A DNA stretch of 64,000 nucleotides from an uncultured Pseudomonadota bacterium (GCA_903834835.1 CAILKO010000035.1:310539-374538), one strand, 5' to 3'. Shown: positions 36,062 to 46,147, numbered from the stretch's first letter. Notes: generated by a model not told the origin, from the sequence alone. Numbers and translations are program-made.

Positions 36062-36561
36062 GCGCACTGCTGCCTGACGCCGAAGCGCTGATCCGCGAGT
36101 TGTGCGACCGGATCCGTCCCGATCTCGGACCGCGCAGCGCGCTGGTCGGCATACACACGGGCGGCGCCTGGCTGGCCGAGCGTCTGCACCGCGAGCTCGG
36201 TCTCGCGACCCCTCTCGGCATACTTGACGTCGCTTTCTACCGCGACGACTACGCGCGCCAGGGACTCGCGCGCGACCCCAAGCGCAGCGACATTCCGTTC
36301 GCGGTGGAAGAACAGGACATCATCCTCGTGGACGACGTGCTCTATACGGGCCGAACGGTGCGCGCCGCGATCAACGAACTGTTCGACTACGGCCGGGCCG
36401 CACGCATCGCGCTCGCCGTGCTCGCCGACCGGGGCGGCCGCGAACTGCCCGTGTCGCCGACCTACTGCGGCGCCCGTATACCGGTGCCCGAAGGCAAGCG
36501 TCTTCGTCTGGTGCGCGGCACTGAAGGACGTCTTGCCCTGGAGCTCCACGATGCAGGCTAA
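36058..36561 (+). CDS. pyrR: PyrR, uracil phosphoribosyltransferase/pyr regulator
   Basis: A 167-residue type I phosphoribosyltransferase. The PRPP loop [18 protein letters not shown] is clear, and [17 protein letters not shown] segments bind phosphate. In Gram-positive bacteria PyrR is an RNA-binding attenuator; in many proteobacteria it sits before pyrB as here but regulation is less clear. I see no terminator/antiterminator leader in this unit. The start is TTG at 36058, overlapping the ruvX stop, and the gene overlaps pyrB by 11 bases. Confidence 0.93.
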   Translation: MSALLPDAEALIRELCDRIRPDLGPRSALVGIHTGGAWLAERLHRELGLATPLGILDVAFYRDDYARQGLARDPKRSDIPFAVEEQDIILVDDVLYTGRTVRAAINELFDYGRAARIALAVLADRGGRELPVSPTYCGARIPVPEGKRLRLVRGTEGRLALELHDAG

Positions 36562-37501
36562 TCCCCAGCTGAACCGCAACGGCGAACTCCAGCACCTGCT
36601 GTCGCTGGACGGCCTGCCGCGGGAGATCGTGCTGCAGATTCTCGATACCGCTGAAAGTTTCGCGAGCGTCACCGAGCGCGAGGTGAAGAAGGTGCCGCTG
36701 CTTCGCGGCAAGAGCGTGTTCAACCTGTTCTTCGAGCCGTCAACACGCACGCGCACGACCTTCGAGATCGCGGCGAAACGCCTCTCGGCGGACGTGATCA
36801 ATCTGAATGTAAGCACCTCCTCGCAGAGCAAGGGCGAATCGCTGCTCGACACCGTCGCCAATCTCTCTGCGATGCAGGCCGACCTTTTTGTCGTGCGCCA
36901 CGCCTCTTCCGGCGCGCCGTTCCTGATCGCGCGCCACGTGAAACCCCATGAACATGTCGTGAATGCGGGCGACGGCAGACACGCGCACCCGACCCAGGGC
37001 CTGCTGGATCTCTTCACGATCCGCCACTACAAGAAGGACTTCTCCGGGCTCACGGTCGCGATCGTGGGCGACATCCTGCATTCGCGCGTCGCGCGCTCGC
37101 TGATCCACGGCCTGCGCACCCTCGGCGTGCCGGAGATCCGGGTGATCGGCCCACAAACACTGCAGCCGCCCGGTGTCGAAACGCTCGGCGTGCGCGTGTT
37201 CAGCGACATGCGCGCCGGGCTCGCGCAGGCCGATGTCATCGTGATGCTCCGCCTGCAGAACGAGCGCATGGGCGGCGCGCTGCTGCCCTCCGCGCAGGAA
37301 TTCAACAAGTACTACGGTCTGACGGCGGAAAAGCTCGCACTCGCCCGGCCGGACGCGATCGTGATGCACCCCGGCCCGATGAACCGCGGGGTGGAGATCG
37401 ATTCTTCGGTGGCCGACGGCGCGCAGTCGGTGATCCTGCCTCAGGTGACGTTCGGGATCGCGGTGCGCATGGCGGTCATGTCGATCATCGCCGGCAACTG
37501 A
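36551..37501 (+). CDS. pyrB: Aspartate carbamoyltransferase catalytic subunit
   Basis: Condenses carbamoyl phosphate with aspartate, the first committed step of pyrimidine synthesis. The 316-residue protein has the carbamoyl-phosphate motif [13 protein letters not shown] and [13 protein letters not shown] chose the ATG at 36551, inside pyrR, because the frame upstream is a pyrR shadow. The N-terminal extension before the catalytic core resembles the class A enzymes that assemble with a PyrC-like partner, which is encoded next. Confidence 0.97.
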   Translation: MQANPQLNRNGELQHLLSLDGLPREIVLQILDTAESFASVTEREVKKVPLLRGKSVFNLFFEPSTRTRTTFEIAAKRLSADVINLNVSTSSQSKGESLLDTVANLSAMQADLFVVRHASSGAPFLIARHVKPHEHVVNAGDGRHAHPTQGLLDLFTIRHYKKDFSGLTVAIVGDILHSRVARSLIHGLRTLGVPEIRVIGPQTLQPPGVETLGVRVFSDMRAGLAQADVIVMLRLQNERMGGALLPSAQEFNKYYGLTAEKLALARPDAIVMHPGPMNRGVEIDSSVADGAQSVILPQVTFGIAVRMAVMSIIAGN

Positions 37502-37512
37502 CGGAACCCGCC

Positions 37513-38787
37513 ATGAGACTGCGCATTTCAAACTGCCGCATCGTGGACCCTGCCAGCGGGCGAGACGCGCCGGGCGCGGTGCTGATCGAGAATGGCCGCA
37601 TCGCAGCGCTCGACGCCGAGGCAGCCGACGCCCGGGCGGACGAAACGCTGAACGGCGGCGGACGCGTGCTCGCGCCGGGACTGATCGATCTCTCGGCGCG
37701 CCTGCGCGAACCCGGCTACGAGTACAAGGCGACCCTCGAATCCGAAATGGATGCTGCGGTCGCGGGCGGGGTGACGAGCCTCGCCTGTCCGCCGGACACC
37801 GATCCGCCGCTCGACGAACCCGGCCTCGTCGACATGCTGCGCCGGCGCGCCAAGGCGCTCGAGCGCGCGCGCCTTTACCCGGTAGGCGCGCTTACCGTGA
37901 AACTGCAGGGGGAGTCGCTGACGGAAATGGCGGAGCTCGCCGAGGCCGGCTGCGTCGCCTTCTCTCAGGCGAACGTCGCAATCCGCGATCTGCAGGTGCT
38001 CTGGCGCGCGCTGCAGTACGCGGCGACCTTCGGCTTCCCGGTCTGGCTGCGCGCCGAGGATCCCTGGCTCGCGCGCGGCGGTGTTGCGCACGACGGCGCG
38101 ATCGCAACGCGCCTCGGCCTGGCCGGCATTCCATCGAGCGCCGAAACCATCGCGCTCGCCAGCCTGCTGCAGCTCACGCGCGAAACCGGCGCGCGGCTGC
38201 ACCTGTGTCGCATTTCTACCGCCGGCGCTGTTGCCCAAGTGCGTGCGGCCAAGGCCGAAGGCCTCGCGATCACCTGCGACGTAAGCGCGAACCAGATTCA
38301 CCTGAGCGACGCGAACATCGGCTATTTCGACTCGCAATGCCGGCTGGAACCGCCACTCCGGGCCGGCTCCGACCGCGACGCGCTCTCCCTGGCGCTCGCC
38401 GAGGGCGTGATCGACTGCCTGTGCTCGGATCACACCCCGGTGGACGCTGACGGCAAACAGATGCCCTTCGCAGAGTCCGAACCCGGCGCAACCGGGCTCG
38501 AACTGCTGCTGCCGCTCGCGCTGCGCTGGGGGCGCGAGCGGGGACTCGACCTCGCCCGCACGCTCGCGCGTATCACGAGCGAGCCGGCGAAGATTCTGGG
38601 CGTCGAGTCCGGGCGGATCGCGCCAGGCGCCCCGGCCGATCTCGTGCTGTTCGATCCAGACGAACAGGTAGTGATCAGCGCCGAAAGGCTGAAGAGCCAG
38701 GGCAAGAACACCCCTTTCCTCGGCGAGGAGCTTGCCGGTCGCGTGCACGCGACGCTGGTTGCAGGCCGCATCGTCTACCGGACATGA
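37513..38787 (+). CDS. Dihydroorotase-like protein, probably non-catalytic (PyrC')
   Basis: A 424-residue amidohydrolase-fold protein. The usual metal-binding HxH is replaced: residues 59-67 read DLSARLREP instead of the DxHxHxREP pattern, so both histidines (positions 61 and 63) are Ser and Arg. The later PHH motif is SANQIHL. These losses match the inactive PyrC' of pseudomonads, which is required to assemble the aspartate carbamoyltransferase dodecamer. It lies 11 bases after pyrB, supporting that role. A true dihydroorotase should be encoded elsewhere in the genome. Confidence 0.9.
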   Translation: MRLRISNCRIVDPASGRDAPGAVLIENGRIAALDAEAADARADETLNGGGRVLAPGLIDLSARLREPGYEYKATLESEMDAAVAGGVTSLACPPDTDPPLDEPGLVDMLRRRAKALERARLYPVGALTVKLQGESLTEMAELAEAGCVAFSQANVAIRDLQVLWRALQYAATFGFPVWLRAEDPWLARGGVAHDGAIATRLGLAGIPSSAETIALASLLQLTRETGARLHLCRISTAGAVAQVRAAKAEGLAITCDVSANQIHLSDANIGYFDSQCRLEPPLRAGSDRDALSLALAEGVIDCLCSDHTPVDADGKQMPFAESEPGATGLELLLPLALRWGRERGLDLARTLARITSEPAKILGVESGRIAPGAPADLVLFDPDEQVVISAERLKSQGKNTPFLGEELAGRVHATLVAGRIVYRT

Positions 38788-39752
38788 TGCGCGGCGCGCT
38801 GATCGCCCTGGCAGCCGGCGCTCTGCTGGCGGGTTGTTCTGCGCTGCCGCCTGCGAGCCGCGAACCTGCCCCCGTGGCCTCACCCACGCAGGCAAAGCCC
38901 GCGCCGGCAACCCAGACAGCAGGCACGCCCTCGCCCCGGCGCGGCGGCTACTACAAGGATGACGGCCCGGGCGACAATCCGCCTGACTTCACGACCATTC
39001 CGGATGCCGTGCCGCGCGCGGAGCCACTGCACCGCTTCGCGAACCGCCCCTACGAAGTGTTCGGGCGGAATTACACCCCGGTCTCGGACGCGTCGAGCTT
39101 TCGCCAGCGCGGACGGGCGAGCTGGTATGGACGCCGTTTCCACGGTCAGAAGACTTCGAGCGGCGAAGCCTACGACATGTATGCGATGACCGGCGCGCAC
39201 CCGACGCTGCCGATCCCGAGCTATGTCCGCGTCACGAGCGTCGCAACCGGCCGCAACGTGATCGTACGGATCAACGACCGCGGCCCCTTCCATCCCGACC
39301 GGATCATCGATCTCTCCTATACCGCCGCGGCGAAACTCGGCTACGTCGAAGCCGGCAGCACAGAGGTTGAACTTGCCATCGCGACGCCGGGCGCGACCCC
39401 TGCCGGAACCGCGCTCGCACGCGCTGCGCCGGTGCCGGCGGCGGCTCCCGCGCCCGCAAATCAAGGCGCTCGAAGCCCTGCCGCCGCTACAGGGCAGACT
39501 GCCACCACCGAACCGATCCCCCCGGGCGTATACCTGCAGGTGGGCGCGTTCGCCGGGCGCGACAGCGCGGAGAGCTTCCGCGTGAAGGTGTACCGCGAAC
39601 TGGCCTGGCTGAACGACGTGATACGCATCGTGCCCGGCAACAGCATCTTCCGGCTTCAGGTCGGCCCCTACGCGTCGCGCAGCGACGCGCAGGCCGTAGC
39701 GGACCGTATCCGTACCGAACTGAATTTCAATCCCGTCTTCATAACCCGTTAG
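38784..39752 (+). CDS. rlpA: RlpA-like septal lytic transglycosylase lipoprotein
   Basis: A 322-residue outer-membrane lipoprotein. The signal peptide ends in the lipobox LLAGC (Cys about residue 18). A double-psi beta-barrel domain follows with RGRASWYGRRFHGQKTSSGE and NDRGPFHPDRIIDLS (about residues 108-190), then an Ala/Pro linker and a C-terminal SPOR domain from GVYLQVGAFAGRD that binds denuded glycan at the septum. Pseudomonas RlpA cleaves such glycans. It overlaps pyrC' by four bases (ATGA) and precedes the carboxypeptidase. Confidence 0.95.
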   Translation: MMRGALIALAAGALLAGCSALPPASREPAPVASPTQAKPAPATQTAGTPSPRRGGYYKDDGPGDNPPDFTTIPDAVPRAEPLHRFANRPYEVFGRNYTPVSDASSFRQRGRASWYGRRFHGQKTSSGEAYDMYAMTGAHPTLPIPSYVRVTSVATGRNVIVRINDRGPFHPDRIIDLSYTAAAKLGYVEAGSTEVELAIATPGATPAGTALARAAPVPAAAPAPANQGARSPAAATGQTATTEPIPPGVYLQVGAFAGRDSAESFRVKVYRELAWLNDVIRIVPGNSIFRLQVGPYASRSDAQAVADRIRTELNFNPVFITR

Positions 39753-39812
39753 CATCCTTGGCCGCCGGCCCGCGCCGGCAGCGCCCGAACTCACTGCCTG
39801 CCCGGAACTTTC

Positions 39813-40961
39813 ATGCCCAGACATCTGCATCGCATACTCGCCCTGCTGCTCGCATTCAGCCTCGCCCTGTCGGTTACCGGCCCGGCCCGGGCGCAGGCAG
39901 CACCGCCCGAAGTGCTCGCGCGCACCTGGCTGCTCGCGGATCTCTCCAGCGCGCAGACACTCGCCGAATCGCGCGCGGACGAACGCGCCGAGCCCGCCTC
40001 GCTTACCAAGCTCATGACGGCCTACGTCGTCTTCACCGCGCTGCGCGAGAAGAAGCTTGTCCTCGAGCAGAAAGTCACCGTGTCGGAGAAGGCCTGGCGC
40101 GCTACCGGCTCGCGCATGTTCATACAGCCCGACAAGCCGGTGACGGTCGACGAGCTGATCCGCGGCATGGAGATCCAGTCCGGCAACGACGCATGCATCG
40201 CGCTCGCCGAGGCGGTCGCGGGCAGCGAGGAGGTATTCGTGCAGCTCATGAACCGCGAAGCCCAGCGACTCGGCATGAAGAACACCAAGTTCATGAACGC
40301 ATCCGGCCTGCCCGATCCGCAGCACTACAGCACCGCGCGTGATCTGTCGCTGCTCGCGCTCGCATTGATCCGAGACTTCCCGAAGGAATACGCGACCTAC
40401 TATGCGCAGAAGGAATTCCGCTACAACAACATCACCCAGCAGAACCGCAACCGGCTGCTGTGGCTCGACCCGACGGTGGACGGCATGAAGACCGGCTTCA
40501 CCGATGCCGCCGGTTACTGCATGATCGCCTCCAGCGTGCGCAATGGCCGGCGCCTCGTTTCGGTGGTGCTCGGCGCGGCGTCCGAACCCGCGCGGGTGCA
40601 GGAATCCCAGAAGCTCCTGAACTGGGGCTATATCTTCTTCGATGCGATCAAGCTCTACGGCAAGGACCAGCCCGCCAAGCGCATCGAAGTCTGGAAGGGC
40701 ATGACGCGAGACGTCGCTGCCGGCTTCACCGGCGACGTGTTCGTGTCGGTCCCCAAGGGCATGGGCGAGCGCGTGAAGGCCGAACTCGTCACCCAGCAGC
40801 CGCTCGTCGCGCCGGTCAGCAAGGGTCAGAAGCTCGGCGCGGTGCGCGTCTCACTGGACGGCAAGCCGGTCGCCGAAACGCCGCTCGTCGCGCTCGAGGC
40901 GGTCCCGGTCGCAGGCGTCTTCGGACGCGCCTGGGATACACTCAGACTGTGGCTGAAATAG
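39813..40961 (+). CDS. dac: D-alanyl-D-alanine carboxypeptidase (PBP5/6 type)
   Basis: Trims the terminal D-Ala from peptidoglycan stem peptides. The 382-residue precursor has a signal peptide (to about residue 30), the active-site triad SLTK, SGN in QSGNDACIAL and KTG in KTGFTDAAGYC, and a PBP5-type C-terminal domain ending in an amphipathic membrane anchor (GRAWDTLRLWLK). It lies 60 bases after rlpA and 19 bases before the D-amino acid transaminase gene, a cell-wall cluster. Confidence 0.97.
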   Translation: MPRHLHRILALLLAFSLALSVTGPARAQAAPPEVLARTWLLADLSSAQTLAESRADERAEPASLTKLMTAYVVFTALREKKLVLEQKVTVSEKAWRATGSRMFIQPDKPVTVDELIRGMEIQSGNDACIALAEAVAGSEEVFVQLMNREAQRLGMKNTKFMNASGLPDPQHYSTARDLSLLALALIRDFPKEYATYYAQKEFRYNNITQQNRNRLLWLDPTVDGMKTGFTDAAGYCMIASSVRNGRRLVSVVLGAASEPARVQESQKLLNWGYIFFDAIKLYGKDQPAKRIEVWKGMTRDVAAGFTGDVFVSVPKGMGERVKAELVTQQPLVAPVSKGQKLGAVRVSLDGKPVAETPLVALEAVPVAGVFGRAWDTLRLWLK

Positions 40962-40980
40962 CCGCTTTCCGGAAGCAAGC

Positions 40981-41844
40981 ATGGTATTTCTGAACGGCCG
41001 ATTCCTGCCGCTCGAGGATGCGACGGTGCCGGTTCTGGATCGCGGATTCATCTTCGGCGACGCGATCTACGAATTCATCCCGGTCTACGCCCGGCGACCC
41101 TTCCGCCTCGAGGAACATTTCACGCGCCTCGAGCGCAGCCTCGATGCGGTGCGGATCCGGAATCCCTACACGCGCGATCAGTGGCGCGCGCACCTCGGGG
41201 AGCTCATCGCGCGCCAGGAGTACGCACACCAGGGGCTCTACCTGCAGGTCACGCGCGGTGTGGCGAAGCGCGACCACGCCTTCCCGGCCCCGGACGTCTC
41301 GCCGACAGTCTTCATGATGGCGAATCCGCTCGTCAATCCGCCAGCTGCGCTGGTGGAGCAGGGCGTGGCCGCGGTCACCGCGGAGGATTTCCGCTGGCTG
41401 CGCTGCGACATCAAGACGACCTCGCTCATTGCGAATTGCCTGCTGCGCCAGCACGCGGCGGATGCCGGCGCGACCGAGACCATCCTGTTGCGCGACGGCG
41501 TCCTGACCGAAGCATCCGCCTCCAATGTGTTCCTCGTGCGCGCCGGCACGGTGCTGGCGCCGCATAAATCGAACTTCATCCTTCCCGGCATCACCTATGA
41601 CGTGGTCATGGAGCTCGCGCATGGCGCGGCGCTGCCGGTCGAAGTGCGCGATATCTCGGAAGCAGAGTTGCGCGCTGCCGAAGAGATCTGGCTCACCTCG
41701 TCGTCCAAGGAAGTGCTCGCGGTCTGCACGCTGGACGGCGTCCCCGTAGGCTCGGGCCGGCCCGGACCGGTGTTCCGCCGCATGCACGGGCTCTATCAGG
41801 ACTTCAAGCGCGCGCTGATGGCGCCGACGACGGTTTCGGCATGA
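40981..41844 (+). CDS. dat: D-amino acid aminotransferase
   Basis: A 287-residue class IV PLP transaminase. Residues include FGDAIYEFIPVY near the N-terminus, the PLP lysine in DIKTTSLIANCLLRQ, and EASASNVFLV. It is predicted to interconvert D-alanine and D-glutamate with keto acids, feeding peptidoglycan; branched-chain or aminodeoxychorismate lyase homologues are alternatives, but the sequence and its place after the D,D-carboxypeptidase favour D-amino acids. The DUF493 gene overlaps its stop codon. Confidence 0.92.
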   Translation: MVFLNGRFLPLEDATVPVLDRGFIFGDAIYEFIPVYARRPFRLEEHFTRLERSLDAVRIRNPYTRDQWRAHLGELIARQEYAHQGLYLQVTRGVAKRDHAFPAPDVSPTVFMMANPLVNPPAALVEQGVAAVTAEDFRWLRCDIKTTSLIANCLLRQHAADAGATETILLRDGVLTEASASNVFLVRAGTVLAPHKSNFILPGITYDVVMELAHGAALPVEVRDISEAELRAAEEIWLTSSSKEVLAVCTLDGVPVGSGRPGPVFRRMHGLYQDFKRALMAPTTVSA

Positions 41845-42119
41845 GCGAGACCCGGCCTGAAGCGCAATCCCTGCTCGCCTTCCCCTGCGATTTTCCGATG
41901 AAGATCATGGGGCGCAAGGAGCCCGGATTCGCACAGAACATCGTGGAGGTCGTGCTGCGGCATGCACCGGACTACGATCCCGCGACCGTCGAAATGCGTC
42001 CGAGCCGCCAGGGGAACTACCTGAGCCTCACCGTGACCGTCCGCGCCCGCTCGCGCGAGCAGCTGGACAACCTCTATCGCGAGCTCTGCGACCATCCGCA
42101 GGTCGTGATGGTGCTCTAG
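41841..42119 (+). CDS. DUF493 (YbeD) family protein
   Basis: A 92-residue ACT-like protein. The conserved start LLAFPCDFPMKIMGRKE and the C-terminal SLTVTVRARSREQLDNLYRELC-like segment are family hallmarks. Its place between a D,D-carboxypeptidase/transaminase cluster and lipB-lipA is conserved from E. coli onward. The function is unknown; an effector-binding or lipoate-related role is a guess. Translation is coupled to dat through ATGA. Confidence 0.95.
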   Translation: MSETRPEAQSLLAFPCDFPMKIMGRKEPGFAQNIVEVVLRHAPDYDPATVEMRPSRQGNYLSLTVTVRARSREQLDNLYRELCDHPQVVMVL

Positions 42120-42127
42120 GCGCCGCC

Positions 42128-42766
42128 ATGGAAGCGGCTGCCGATCTGCTGCCCGCCTGCCGTCTTCGCCGCCTCGGCCGCGCGGACTACGCGCCCACCC
42201 GCGACGCGATGCGCGCCTTCACCGCGGCGCGCGACGAGACGACGCCGGACGAACTCTGGCTGCTGGAGCACCCGCCCGTCTACACCTACGGGCAGGGGGC
42301 CGACACGTCGCACGGACCGCGCATCGACAATGGCATCGCACTCGTCAAGGCCGAGCGAGGCGGCGATATCACCTATCACGGCCCGGGCCAGCTCGTGCTC
42401 TACACGCTCGTCGACCTCGCGCGCAGGCGCATCGGCGTGAAGCGCTACGTCCAGCTGCTCGAACAATCGGTGATTGATTTTCTTGCCGAGCGCGGCATCG
42501 CAGGCGTCCGCCGTCCCGGCGCGCCCGGCGTATACGTGGACGAGGCCAAGATCGCGGCGCTCGGCATCCGGGTGTCGCGCGGGCGCGCCTACCACGGCCT
42601 TGCGCTGAACGTGGACATGGACCTCACGCCGTTCCTGGCGATCGATCCCTGCGGCTACACTGGCCTGCGCGTCACGCAACTGCGCGAGCACGGCATTTCG
42701 ACCACGCCCGAAGCGGCCGGCGAACGGCTTGCGGTAATCCTGTTGGAGCACCTTGCACATGGTTGA
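42128..42766 (+). CDS. lipB: Octanoyl-ACP:protein octanoyltransferase
   Basis: Moves octanoyl groups from ACP to lipoyl domains. It has 212 residues. The core [16 protein letters not shown], the lysine region [12 protein letters not shown], and the acyl-thioester cysteine in IDPCGYTGL are all present. It lies eight bases after the DUF493 gene and just before lipA, which completes lipoate synthesis. Confidence 0.97.
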   Translation: MEAAADLLPACRLRRLGRADYAPTRDAMRAFTAARDETTPDELWLLEHPPVYTYGQGADTSHGPRIDNGIALVKAERGGDITYHGPGQLVLYTLVDLARRRIGVKRYVQLLEQSVIDFLAERGIAGVRRPGAPGVYVDEAKIAALGIRVSRGRAYHGLALNVDMDLTPFLAIDPCGYTGLRVTQLREHGISTTPEAAGERLAVILLEHLAHG

Positions 42767-42771
42767 AACAC

Positions 42772-43737
42772 ATGGCTGAAATCGGATCCAAACAGACCGG
42801 GAAGGCGAAGACCAGCCGCGTTTTCGACAAGTACCCGATCAAGGTCGTGGGGCGCGAACCGCTGCGCAAGCCCGACTGGATCCGGGTGCGCGCCGCGGGC
42901 GTGAACTCGCGTTTCCACGAGATCAAGCAGATGCTGCGCGAGCAGAATCTGCATACCGTCTGCGAGGAAGCGTCCTGCCCGAACATCGGCGAGTGCTTCG
43001 GCAAGGGCACGGCGACCTTCATGATCCTGGGCGACATCTGCACCCGACGCTGCCCGTTCTGTGACGTCGCGCACGGCCGGCCGCTCGCCCCGGATGCGAA
43101 CGAGCCTGCGCATCTCGCGGAAACCATCGCGCGCCTGAAGCTCTCCTACGTAGTGATCACCAGCGTGGATCGCGATGATCTGAAGGACGGCGGCGCCGGC
43201 CATTTCGTCGCATGCATCCAGGAAGTGCGACGCCAGAGTCCGCAGACGACCATCGAAGTGCTGGTACCGGATTTCCGGGGACGGCTGGACCGCGCGCTGG
43301 CGGTGCTCGGCGCCGCGCCGCCCGACGTGATGAACCACAATCTGGAAACCGTGCCGCGCCTGTATCGGCAGGTGCGACCGGGCGGCGACTACGCGCATTC
43401 GCTCACGCTGCTGAAGACCTTCAAGGCGCTGCATCCCGGCGTGCCGACAAAGTCCGGGATCATGATCGGCCTGGGCGAACGCGACGAGGAAATTCTGGAG
43501 GTGATGCGCGACCTGCGTGCGCACGATGTGGACATGCTCACGGTCGGCCAGTATCTCCAGCCCTCGGCCGACCATCTGCCCGTGGAACGCTATGTCGCGC
43601 TCGAGGTGTTCGCGATGCTCGAACGCGAGGCGCAGGCCATGGGCTTTCGCCACGCGGCGGTCGGGCCGATGGTGCGCTCTTCCTACCATGCAGACCGTCA
43701 GGCCCACGGCGCGGGCGTGGTCGGCGAGGCACTCTGA
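42772..43737 (+). CDS. lipA: Lipoyl synthase
   Basis: A radical-SAM enzyme that inserts two sulfurs into protein-bound octanoate. The auxiliary cluster cysteines are in [12 protein letters not shown], the radical-SAM CxxxCxxC in [10 protein letters not shown], and a C-terminal SSYHAD supplies the serine ligand. I chose the ATG at 42772 (321 residues); a TTG at 42763 that overlaps the lipB stop codon would add three residues. The TSUP permease gene starts immediately after the stop. Confidence 0.97.
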   Translation: MAEIGSKQTGKAKTSRVFDKYPIKVVGREPLRKPDWIRVRAAGVNSRFHEIKQMLREQNLHTVCEEASCPNIGECFGKGTATFMILGDICTRRCPFCDVAHGRPLAPDANEPAHLAETIARLKLSYVVITSVDRDDLKDGGAGHFVACIQEVRRQSPQTTIEVLVPDFRGRLDRALAVLGAAPPDVMNHNLETVPRLYRQVRPGGDYAHSLTLLKTFKALHPGVPTKSGIMIGLGERDEEILEVMRDLRAHDVDMLTVGQYLQPSADHLPVERYVALEVFAMLEREAQAMGFRHAAVGPMVRSSYHADRQAHGAGVVGEAL

Positions 43738-44499
43738 ATGGGCACCGTGGAACTTGCGCTCGCGGCACTGGCCGCCTTCGCGGCGGGCGGCGTCAACGCG
43801 GTAGCAGGCGGCGGCACGCTGATCACCTTTCCGACGCTCGTCGCGCTCGGCGTGCCACCCATCGCAGCGAACGTCACCAACACGGTCGCGCTCTGTCCGG
43901 GCTATGTCGGCGGCACCCTCGCCCAGTCTGCGGACCTGCAGCCGCAGAAGAAGCGGCTGTACTGGGTCGTGCCGCTCACCTTCATCGGCGGTCTGGTGGG
44001 CGGGCTGCTGCTCCTCAACACCGAAGAGAAGCTCTTTCGCACGCTCGTGCCCTGGCTGATCCTGGTGGCATCGGGCCTGCTCGCCGTGCAGAAGCCCTTC
44101 GGCGCCTGGCTCGCGCGCTACCGTGAGCGGCGCGGCCACGGTCCGCGCACCGATTTCTCTGGCGTGGTGCCGATCTTTTTCGCCGCGGTCTATGGCGGGT
44201 ATTTCGGCGCGGGCCTGGGCGTGATCCTGCTCGCCGTGCTCGGCCTGTGCATGAGCGACAGCCTGGTGAAGCTGAACGCATTGAAGCAGGCAATTTCTTT
44301 CAGCACCAACGTGGCCGCGGCGCTGTTCTTCGTGTTCTCGGGCCTCGTCCTGTGGGAGGTCGCGCTCGTGATGGCCGTGGGCGCGCTCGCCGGCGGATCG
44401 CTCGGCGGGCGCTACGCCCGAAATTTGAATCCGGAAGTTCTGCGTGCGCTGGTGGTGAGTGCCGGCGTGATCATCGCCGGCATCTACTTCATCAAATAA
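43738..44499 (+). CDS. TSUP-family (TauE/SafE) membrane permease
   Basis: A 253-residue inner-membrane protein with about eight helices. The N-terminal repeat AAFAAGGVNAVAGGGTLITFPTLVALG and the internal repeat YGGYFGAGLGVILLAVLGL carry the TSUP signature. Family members export or import sulfite, sulfonates or other organic anions; the substrate cannot be told here. It begins directly after lipA and converges on the TlpA-like gene at 44528, with a 28-base gap. Confidence 0.93.
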   Translation: MGTVELALAALAAFAAGGVNAVAGGGTLITFPTLVALGVPPIAANVTNTVALCPGYVGGTLAQSADLQPQKKRLYWVVPLTFIGGLVGGLLLLNTEEKLFRTLVPWLILVASGLLAVQKPFGAWLARYRERRGHGPRTDFSGVVPIFFAAVYGGYFGAGLGVILLAVLGLCMSDSLVKLNALKQAISFSTNVAAALFFVFSGLVLWEVALVMAVGALAGGSLGGRYARNLNPEVLRALVVSAGVIIAGIYFIK

Positions 44500-44527
44500 A
44501 ACAGACCGGCCGCGCGGCTCCAGGCGC

Positions 44528-45031
44528 TCAGGCCGGTTCGGCGAGCTTCTTCTCCACGAGCGCGTGGAACTCGTCCCACTTCGGCTCGCCGAGATATTGC
44601 TTGACGATATTTCCCCGGCGATCGATCAGATAGGTGGTCGGCGTCACCATCACGTTGCCGAAACGCTTCGCCACCTCGCCACTCGCATCGAGCGCCACCG
44701 TGAACGGGAGCTGGTTATTCTTCGCGTAGGCGGCGACGTAGTTCGGATGGTCGTAGCTCATCGCCACGGCGACCATTTCGTAGCCGCGCGGGGCAAAGCG
44801 CCGCCAGGTCTCGATCATCTTCGGCATTTCGTGCACGCATGTCTCGCAGGAGGTCGCCCAGAAATTCACCAGAACCACCTTGCCGCGCAGTTCATCCATG
44901 CCGAGCGTGCCACCGGACAGGCGCGTGAACTGTACCGCCGGCGCCGGCTCCGCCCTCGTATAGATGTACGCGCCCGCAGCCGCGAGAACGATCGCTGCCA
45001 CGCCTGCAAACATCCTTGCCCTGAGCTTCAT
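44528..45031 (-). CDS. TlpA-like thiol-disulfide protein
   Basis: A 167-residue membrane-anchored or exported thioredoxin-fold protein. The N-terminal hydrophobic segment MFAGVAAIVLAAAGAYIYT is a signal/anchor. The active site is CETC in NFWATSCETCVHEMP, an unusual dipeptide compared with the CAPC of the other TlpA-like protein at 22 kb, and the cis-proline is in VTPTTYLID. It probably reduces a periplasmic partner. It is divergent from the Bug-family gene. Confidence 0.9.
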   Translation of the reverse strand: MKLRARMFAGVAAIVLAAAGAYIYTRAEPAPAVQFTRLSGGTLGMDELRGKVVLVNFWATSCETCVHEMPKMIETWRRFAPRGYEMVAVAMSYDHPNYVAAYAKNNQLPFTVALDASGEVAKRFGNVMVTPTTYLIDRRGNIVKQYLGEPKWDEFHALVEKKLAEPA

Positions 45032-45135
45032 GAGCGCCTGCGCTCCGTTCCGGTAAGCCTTGATTCTTGCATATGCGAACCTCCGCTGCCTGAATGCCCT
45101 GTTACGGGTATCCTTCAGACGGGGAGGGATATCCG

Positions 45136-46128
45136 ATGATCGATCAGAACAATGCCCGGCGGCGCACAGCAGCTCGAACGCTGACCTGCGCCGCGCTGCT
45201 GAGTTTGTCCACTGTGTCCGGCGCGCAGGAATTTCCGTTGCGGCCGATCAAGCTGCTGCTGCCTTATGCGCCGGGCGGTTCGTCGGATCTCGCCTCGCGC
45301 CTTGCCGCGCAGTACATGGGTCCGGTGCTCGGCCAGTCGGTGCTGGTGGAGAACAAGCCGGGTGGCGGCGGCGTGCCGGCGATTGCGGAACTCATGCGCG
45401 CCGCGCCCGACGGCCACACCATCTTCGGTGCGGAAGCGGGCCAGTGGGCGATCCTGCCCGCCGCACGCGCGGATCTGCCCTACAACTTCCTGCGCGATTT
45501 CGCGCCGATCGGGCTGGTCTACACGGCCCAGCAGGCGATCGTGGTGCGCGACTCGGTGCCTGCGCGCAATCTTCAGGAACTGATTGCGCTCGCCCGAGCG
45601 AAGCCCGGCAGCCTGCAATACGGGTCACCCCAGATCGGCGGACTGCACCACCTGATCATGGAAAGTTTCAAGGCCGCGCTCGGCCTCAACATGGGTCATG
45701 TGCCCTACAAGGGGTCCGGCGATTCGGTGCAGGCCCTGCTGCGCGGCGATGTCCCGATCATCATGAGCGGCATCACGGCGGTCGCGCCCTATATGAAGAC
45801 TGGCCAGGTTCGTCTGCTTGCCGTTGCATCCCAGACTCGCGCCCTGCAGGCACCCGAGGTGCCGACGATCATCGAGGCGGCGGGGCTGACCGGATTTCAT
45901 TTCGCCGGGCAACTCGGACTGGTCGCGCCGATCGCCACCCCGCGGCCGGTGATCGACAAGCTCTCGGCTGCGCTGCGCAAGGGCGCGCTGCATCCCGATG
46001 CGGTCGCACGCGCGGCCGTCACGGGCGTGGACATGACGCCGAGCACGCCCGAAGTGCTCGCGGAAGTCATCCGCGAGGACATCCGCAAATACACAGCTGC
46101 AGTGAAAGTGTCGGGGCTGGTGCCCTAG
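45136..46128 (+). CDS. Bug-family (TctC) substrate-binding protein
   Basis: A 330-residue periplasmic binding protein of the tripartite tricarboxylate type. A signal peptide ends near TVSGAQEF; the mature start FPLRPIKLLLPYAPGGSSDLASRL and VENKPGGGGVPA are the family pattern. Such proteins bind carboxylates or aromatic acids. No TctA/TctB membrane genes are adjacent, so this is an orphan receptor, as is common in betaproteobacteria. I chose the ATG at 45136 because GGGGAGGG precedes it and it gives a proper signal peptide. Confidence 0.93.
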   Translation: MIDQNNARRRTAARTLTCAALLSLSTVSGAQEFPLRPIKLLLPYAPGGSSDLASRLAAQYMGPVLGQSVLVENKPGGGGVPAIAELMRAAPDGHTIFGAEAGQWAILPAARADLPYNFLRDFAPIGLVYTAQQAIVVRDSVPARNLQELIALARAKPGSLQYGSPQIGGLHHLIMESFKAALGLNMGHVPYKGSGDSVQALLRGDVPIIMSGITAVAPYMKTGQVRLLAVASQTRALQAPEVPTIIEAAGLTGFHFAGQLGLVAPIATPRPVIDKLSAALRKGALHPDAVARAAVTGVDMTPSTPEVLAEVIREDIRKYTAAVKVSGLVP

Positions 46129-46147
46129 CGCCGCGCCCGGATTGACG

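Noticed and set aside
45136..46128. Complete tripartite tricarboxylate transporter
   Set aside because: Only the periplasmic binding protein is present; neither large nor small membrane subunit lies nearby.
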